Positions 5,357 to 9,171 of a DNA stretch of 9,171 bases are shown one piece after another. The translations under genes and the position numbers were made by a program. Each line of letters begins with the position of its first letter. The first letter of the stretch is position 1. The notes below the pieces were generated by a model that saw nothing but the letters and a program-made list of their open reading frames with translations, was not told the origin of the DNA and made no database searches. Source of the DNA: Chthoniobacterales bacterium (GTDB lineage: Bacteria; Verrucomicrobiota; Verrucomicrobiia; Chthoniobacterales; UBA10450); the NCBI GenBank assembly GCA_025980625.1, contig JAICXG010000106.1:1-9171 (forward strand). The letters run 5' to 3'.

Positions 5357-6292
5357 ATGCCACATGATGACGAACAGTTTTCCCTTCTGTCTTCGAAGCC
5401 GCGCCGGCCGGTTACCCAACGCTGGCTGGCCCATCTCTGGCAGGAATGGACGGTGTCAAGCTGGCGGCCGATTTCCCCCGCTTGCGCCAAGCCGCGTCCG
5501 GAGACATGGCCTAACGATCGGCTGACCACCGCCTGGCTTGGCCATTCCACGGTGTTGATGAATTTCTTTGGGGTCACGGTTCTGACCGACCCGGTGCTCC
5601 TCTCGCGCATTGGAATTCCGCTGCCCTTCACAGCAATCGGGCCGAAACGCCTAACGAGAGCGGCGCTCAAAATCGCCGAGCTGCCGCCAATCGATCTCAT
5701 CCTGCTTTCGCACGCTCATTTCGATCATCTCGACTGGCGCACGCTCCGGCGTTTCGACCGGGGCCCGCAGGTAGTGACTGCGCCGCGGACGTGCGGTCTC
5801 CTGCGCTGGACCCGTCTGCGCGACATCACCGAATTGCGCTGGGGTGAGACTTATGAGATCAGAACTGCCGCCGGCTCGCTTCTCGTTAGGGCGATTCCGG
5901 TTAATCACTGGGGCGCGCGCCTGCGAAAGGACAGCTATCGCGGTTACAACGCCTACGTGCTGGAGCGAAATGGGCGGCGTGTCATTTTCGCGGGCGACAC
6001 GGCTTTTACGAATGACTTCGCGAAACTGTGCGACGCTCATCCCTACGACCTCGCGATCTTTGGGATCGGCGCTTACAATCCGTGGATTCGTTCGCATTGC
6101 ACGCCCGAGCAGGCGATCGCGATGGCGAGCGCTGCCGGCGCACGCTTCATCATGCCGGTGCATCATCAGACCTTTAAGTTGAGTGTCGAGCCGTTGCGCG
6201 AGCCGATCGAACGCTTCGTTAGAAGAATGGCCGACGAACCGGAGCGCATCGCCCTGCGCGAGATCGGCGGGACGTTCATGTTACCGAATTAA
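5357..6292 (+). CDS. Metallo-beta-lactamase fold hydrolase, NAPE-PLD/RomA-like
   Basis: Predicted zinc-dependent hydrolase of 311 residues. The metal-binding series of the fold is visible: H119-x-H121-x-D123-H124 in LSHAHFDHLDW, H184 in PVNHWGAR, D214 in FAGDTAF and the late histidine pair H269-H270 in IMPVHHQTFKLSVEP. An early strand, TAWLGHSTVLM (58-68), and the segment FGIGAYNPWIRSHCTPEQA (235-253) are typical of the N-acyl-phosphatidylethanolamine-phospholipase D/RomA/UlaG-like branch. That suggests a phosphoester or lactone substrate, but the substrate cannot be read from sequence. There is no signal peptide, so it is probably cytoplasmic. The ATG at 5357 gives a 50-residue N-terminal extension before the fold, which is normal for this branch. 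Two CCTAACGA copies and one reverse copy fall inside it, in three different frames. It converges with otsAB. Confidence 0.9.
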   Translation: MPHDDEQFSLLSSKPRRPVTQRWLAHLWQEWTVSSWRPISPACAKPRPETWPNDRLTTAWLGHSTVLMNFFGVTVLTDPVLLSRIGIPLPFTAIGPKRLTRAALKIAELPPIDLILLSHAHFDHLDWRTLRRFDRGPQVVTAPRTCGLLRWTRLRDITELRWGETYEIRTAAGSLLVRAIPVNHWGARLRKDSYRGYNAYVLERNGRRVIFAGDTAFTNDFAKLCDAHPYDLAIFGIGAYNPWIRSHCTPEQAIAMASAAGARFIMPVHHQTFKLSVEPLREPIERFVRRMADEPERIALREIGGTFMLPN

Positions 6293-6413
6293 TGCGGCGC
6301 GGCGCTTGCAATTCACGTCCCTAGCCAGGACGAAAACGTCGCCTGTGGTCGCCGGGTTTCCCCTCCCCTTTTCGCGAATCGCGATAAGAAGACGGATCTC
6401 GCTTTGCACGCGA
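6293..6413. other. Convergent intergenic spacer
   Basis: This 121-nt gap separates the ends of the metallo-hydrolase gene (plus) and the trehalose fusion gene (minus), so transcripts from both sides should end here. The only hairpin I see is small: GACG-AAAA-CGTC at 6329-6340, with GTCC/GGAC complementarity just outside it. A pyrimidine-rich run (TTTCCCCTCCCCTTTT) lies around 6358-6373 but is not next to a strong stem. No gene or repeat is evident. Confidence 0.35.
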
Positions 6414-8606
6414 CTAGCCGGCTTTCGCGATCAGCACGCTTTCGAGGAATTTCCGGAACTCGGCTGGATTGGGCAGCCGATACATGGCCCGGCTGGGACT
6501 CCGGCCGACTTTAATCGACACAAAATTCGGCGCCGCGATTTCGAACATGCTCTCGTCAGTCTGATCGTCGCCCGCGCAGAGCACCAGATCGCAGTATCGG
6601 CCCTCGAGCAAGCGCCGCACGGCTGCGCCTTTGGAAATGGCCGCCGCGCTCGCCTCGATGATCTTGCGGCCATGCCGAATCTCGACCGGCTCATTCCCCA
6701 TCACGGCGCCAAGCTCGACCGCCAGTTGGTGCGCTTTCCAGGCGCCAAACTCCGGATCGGTGTTGCGATAATGCCAGACTAACGATGTCTTCTTTTCCTC
6801 GACCAAACTCCCCGGCGTCGAGTCTTCGTAAAGCCGGAGGATTTGCAGCATCGGCTCTTTCCAGGCATAGCTGACACCGACGTCGAGACGTTCCCACGCG
6901 CGCGTGCCGCTCCGGCGCAGTGCCGCGCCATGTTCCGCAATGAGGGAGAAAGGATATTCTCCTAACCACGCCTCGAGATCGTCGCTCGTCCGGCCGCTGA
7001 TGAGAGTGACCTCAAGGTTCGGCCGATGACGCAAAGCTTCGAGCAAATGCCGGACACCCGCGTTGGGCTTCGCTGCCTGCGGATCGCGCTCAATCTCGCG
7101 CAACGTGCCATCGTAATCGAGAAACAGGCCGATGTGTTTTTGCGCACGGACGGCGCTGCGCAGTTCGTCGGCCAGCTCATCGATCTGGCTGCGGGCTGGC
7201 GCAGTCGCTTCGTCGCGCCCGCGCAGCAGTTGCTCGATAAACCAACGCGCCCACTTTTGCGCGTCGTATTTCATCACCCGCGCGCGCATCGGGCGGTTCC
7301 GTATCGCCTTCTCCTCTGGCGAAAGGGCGAGCGCCTCGCGCAAAGCGTTGGCCACTCCTTCGGCATCGTAGGGGTTGATGAGGATGGCGTTAAAGAGTTC
7401 GCCCGCGGCGCCGGCGAATTCGCTCAGGATCAGCACACCGGGGTTGTCGCGCTGGCAGGCAATGTATTCCTTCGCCACCAGGTTCATCCCATCGATCAAC
7501 GGCGTGACCAGCCCAACATCGGAGAGCGTGTAGAGCGCGCAAAGATCGACAAACTCGACGGATCCATGAATGAAGCGGATGGGGCTGCTGCGCAATGTCG
7601 CGTAGGTGCCGTTGATCCGGCCAATGCGTGCTTCCACTTCCGCGCGCAGCTCCTGGTATTGCTCGATGCCTTCGCGCGAAGGCACACTGACAAAGATGAA
7701 CTTGATCGCCTCGCGCTCTTCCGGGTCGTCGATCTCCGCCAGGAAGCGCTCGATCGCCTCGATCCGGTGCAGGATGCCTTTGGTGTAATCCAGACGCTCG
7801 ACCGATAGGACGACGCGTTTGTCACCATCCGTCGCCCGCATCTCGGCGAGGCGTTGCTTGAACTCGCGCGAGTTCAGCGTCTCCTCGAATTTTTTCGCGT
7901 TGATCCCAATCGGGAAAACGCCGAGCCGGGTAACATGTCCTTTTTCGTTCCGGATGAGCGTGATCTCCGACTCAATCCCGAGCAAGCGCAGCACCGTACT
8001 GCGAAAATGCCGCATGTAACCGAAGGTGTGGAACCCGATCAGATCCGCCCCAAGGAGACCGGTGACAAGCTCGTTGCGTTTCGGCTGGCAGCGAAAGGTT
8101 TCATACGAAGGGAAAGGCGTGTGCAGGAAAAAGCCGATCTTCAGCTCTGGCATTTCGTCGTGCACCATCTGCGGGACGAGCATCAGCTGGTAATCGTGCA
8201 CCCAGACGAGGTCGCCGGGTTCCGCGAGCTCGAGCGCCTTCTCGGCGAAGCGCTGGTTGATCTGGCGATACTGTTCCCACCACGCCGGGTCGTAGCGCAT
8301 GTAGCTCGGCATGTAATGGAGGATGGGCCAGAGGCTCGAGTTGCAGAAGCCGAGGTAGTAACCGGCCGCTTCTTCCTCCGAGAGGAAAACTGGAATGCAG
8401 CCGTGCTCTTCGACCAGCAGGCGTTCGACCTCCTCTTTGCGCTCGTCGGGAATGACGCTGCCTGGCCACCCGATCCACTTGAGATCGAACTGCTCGCTCG
8501 AGAGCCCCTCCAGCGCCGCGACCAGGCCGCCGGGAGACTTCGTGATCGTTTCGCTGACTGTGACCGGCAGCCGGTTCGAAAGGATGAGCAGGTTTCTCTT
8601 CGGCAT
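6414..8606 (-). CDS. otsAB: Bifunctional trehalose-6-phosphate synthase/phosphatase (OtsA-OtsB fusion)
   Basis: Makes trehalose in two steps: transfer of glucose from a nucleotide sugar (normally UDP-glucose) to glucose-6-phosphate, then dephosphorylation. The protein has 730 residues. Residues about 4-463 are a GT20 synthase: SNRLPVTV, GGLVAAL, WIGWPG, HDYQLM (138), FFLHTPFPS, RLDYTKGI (271) and DGMNLVAKEYIACQ (372-385). A linker of about 25 residues precedes a HAD-type phosphatase (about 490-725) with motif I DYDGTL (497), motif II SGR (537), the Lys of AISKGAAVRRLL and motif IV GDDQTDESMF (679). All active-site motifs are intact in both halves. I chose the ATG at 8606; an in-frame GTG at 8660 would add 18 residues unlike the family, though GGAG lies only one base from the ATG, closer than usual. 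Trehalose protects against osmotic, desiccation and heat stress. It contains no exact CCTAACGA copy. Confidence 0.95.
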   Translation of the reverse strand: MPKRNLLILSNRLPVTVSETITKSPGGLVAALEGLSSEQFDLKWIGWPGSVIPDERKEEVERLLVEEHGCIPVFLSEEEAAGYYLGFCNSSLWPILHYMPSYMRYDPAWWEQYRQINQRFAEKALELAEPGDLVWVHDYQLMLVPQMVHDEMPELKIGFFLHTPFPSYETFRCQPKRNELVTGLLGADLIGFHTFGYMRHFRSTVLRLLGIESEITLIRNEKGHVTRLGVFPIGINAKKFEETLNSREFKQRLAEMRATDGDKRVVLSVERLDYTKGILHRIEAIERFLAEIDDPEEREAIKFIFVSVPSREGIEQYQELRAEVEARIGRINGTYATLRSSPIRFIHGSVEFVDLCALYTLSDVGLVTPLIDGMNLVAKEYIACQRDNPGVLILSEFAGAAGELFNAILINPYDAEGVANALREALALSPEEKAIRNRPMRARVMKYDAQKWARWFIEQLLRGRDEATAPARSQIDELADELRSAVRAQKHIGLFLDYDGTLREIERDPQAAKPNAGVRHLLEALRHRPNLEVTLISGRTSDDLEAWLGEYPFSLIAEHGAALRRSGTRAWERLDVGVSYAWKEPMLQILRLYEDSTPGSLVEEKKTSLVWHYRNTDPEFGAWKAHQLAVELGAVMGNEPVEIRHGRKIIEASAAAISKGAAVRRLLEGRYCDLVLCAGDDQTDESMFEIAAPNFVSIKVGRSPSRAMYRLPNPAEFRKFLESVLIAKAG

Positions 8607-8752
8607 GCTCCTGCAACTGGCCACGAAACAACCGGTTCTGCAATGCGTCTGAATTATCACAGTGGGTGTGCGCGCCCCACCTGCCGCGAAAGGTGAAGCC
8701 TTTGGACAACGCGCTGATCGCGTGCTGGCACCGTTGCTGCTTTCTAGAAATT
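8607..8752. promoter_or_regulatory. Divergent promoter region between otsAB and the PLD-like gene
   Basis: Both flanking genes start outward from this 146-nt region, so it should hold their promoters. I see several short inverted repeats but no convincing promoter boxes: GTGGG/CCCAC (8662-8666, 8676-8680), CACCT/AGGTG (8678-8682, 8691-8695), AAAGG/CCTTT (8689-8693, 8699-8703, loop TGAAG) and ACGCG/CGCGT (8709-8713, 8719-8723). Some of these are mutually exclusive. They are short enough to arise by chance in GC-rich DNA. Confidence 0.3.
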
Positions 8753-9171
8753 ATGGCGAAGTTTCTAAATACCAGCGCGGCCAATTATTACCTGGAAGAG
8801 ATCATCCGCCTCGCGCACGACCGGCTTATCCTCATCACCCCGGTCCTCAAGCTCAACGATCGCGTTAAGGAACTCCTCGAGGACAAGAACCAGCGCAAGA
8901 TCGAAGTCCAGATCGCCTATGAACGAAACCAACTGATTCCCGAAGAAATCAATTGGCTGCGCGCGCTCTCATTCATCCGGACGAGCTTTTGCCGCAACCT
9001 CCACGCCAAATGTTATCTCAACGACAACTTCTGCATCGTCAGCAGCCTCAACTTGCACGAACTGAGCTACGCCACGAGCAACGAGATCGGCGTCCTCGTT
9101 TCGCGCCATGACGACGAAGAACTCTTCCAGAGCCTGGGCGACGAAGCCGAGCGGATTATCCGAATCAGCGA
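8753..9171 (+). CDS. PLD-like (HKD motif) protein, 5' part
   Basis: The frame is open from the ATG at 8753 to the right edge (139 codons), so the gene is incomplete. It resembles the phospholipase-D-like phosphodiesterase superfamily. H84-x-K86-x4-D91 in NLHAKCYLND is a full HKD motif, followed by NFCIVSSLNLHE, equivalent to the usual hydrophobic strand then G-S-x-N, and by SNEIGVLV. Upstream are an N-terminal helix (TSAANYYLEEIIRLAHD) and a strand LILITPVL, the normal lead-in to such a domain. There is no signal peptide. Members include nucleases and phospholipases; one HKD motif in a short domain can mean a dimeric enzyme, or a second motif may lie beyond the window. Substrate cannot be assigned. 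It is transcribed divergently from otsAB. No clear Shine-Dalgarno is seen. Confidence 0.8.
   Translation, partial: MAKFLNTSAANYYLEEIIRLAHDRLILITPVLKLNDRVKELLEDKNQRKIEVQIAYERNQLIPEEINWLRALSFIRTSFCRNLHAKCYLNDNFCIVSSLNLHELSYATSNEIGVLVSRHDDEELFQSLGDEAERIIRIS

Larger units (their letters stand above)
535..5890. repeat. Dispersed octamer CCTAACGA, ten exact copies
   Basis: Exact CCTAACGA on the plus strand: 535-542, 755-762, 3238-3245, 4658-4665, 5510-5517, 5650-5657. Exact reverse complement TCGTTAGG: 2012-2019, 4765-4772, 5340-5347, 5883-5890. A copy matching 7 of 8 is CCTAACGC at 4453-4460. Other single-mismatch versions occur at 1622 (CGTAACGA), 6217 (TCGTTAGA), 6778 (ACTAACGA) and 6961 (CCTAACCA). 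The base before the word is G in 7 of the 11 main copies; no base is favoured after it. Copies sit in coding and non-coding DNA alike. Assuming roughly 62% GC, a hand estimate of the chance expectation on both strands is well below one. I do not recognise the word from a described system. Confidence 0.85.

Noticed and set aside
6183..8696. Several long plus-strand open frames opposite otsAB (for example 7026-7808 and 7854-8696)
   Set aside because: They are antisense shadows of a long GC-rich gene with clear motifs on the minus strand; their products are Arg- and Ala-rich and show no domain.
3..9171. A defence island, phage or new mobile system
   Set aside because: No integrase, transposase, reverse transcriptase, restriction or toxin genes are present; the genes are metabolic, envelope or stress genes. 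The dispersed octamer is the only system-like signal.

Overview
The window is about 9.2 kb of GC-rich bacterial chromosome. It most likely comes from a soil-type Verrucomicrobiota (Chthoniobacterales/'Spartobacteria'-like). That placement rests only on general resemblance of the proteins (OtsA-OtsB fusion, single-cluster ferredoxin, divergent S41-like protein, NAPE-PLD-like hydrolase) and on the codon use, so it is tentative. Genes are closely packed. I see no rRNA, tRNA, CRISPR array, insertion sequence or prophage.

Layout: 1-539 is the 3' end of an S41 (CtpA/Tsp-like) peptidase-family gene whose expected catalytic Ser and Lys both appear replaced. RNase III (rnc) follows after 12 nt. It converges with thiD (HMP/HMP-P kinase, minus strand) across a 9-nt gap. 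thiD lacks any ATG/GTG/TTG at its conserved N-terminus and shares its strand with an upstream ferredoxin gene; a small GTGAATCGT repeat cluster lies between the two. A divergent intergenic region of about 137 nt with a four-copy short repeat leads into a plus-strand operon: an 80-aa two-helix membrane protein, a TauE/SafE-type anion exporter (ATGA overlap) and a tandem universal-stress protein (6-nt gap). A Pal-like OmpA-domain lipoprotein and a NAPE-PLD/RomA-like metallo-beta-lactamase-fold hydrolase follow as separate plus-strand genes. The hydrolase converges with a 730-codon OtsA-OtsB fusion (trehalose synthesis, minus strand). Divergent from that fusion, a gene for a PLD-like (HKD) protein runs off the right edge.

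The most unusual signal belongs to no gene. The octamer CCTAACGA (or its reverse complement TCGTTAGG) occurs exactly ten times between 535 and 5890, with an eleventh copy matching 7 of 8, on both strands. By a hand estimate fewer than one copy is expected in a window of this composition. Copies lie inside genes of unrelated function, in three reading frames, across a stop codon, inside a signal peptide and in spacers, and they often force the less common codons CTA or AGG. This is what a genome-wide DNA-level signal looks like (DNA-uptake-type word, HIP1-like word, segregation/recombination word or protein-binding site). I do not recognise this word from any described system. Two copies form a 12-bp perfect inverted repeat around the pal start.

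Functionally, several genes suit envelope and stress physiology (Pal, universal stress protein, anion export, trehalose), but only the 2508-4591 cluster has operon-type spacing.
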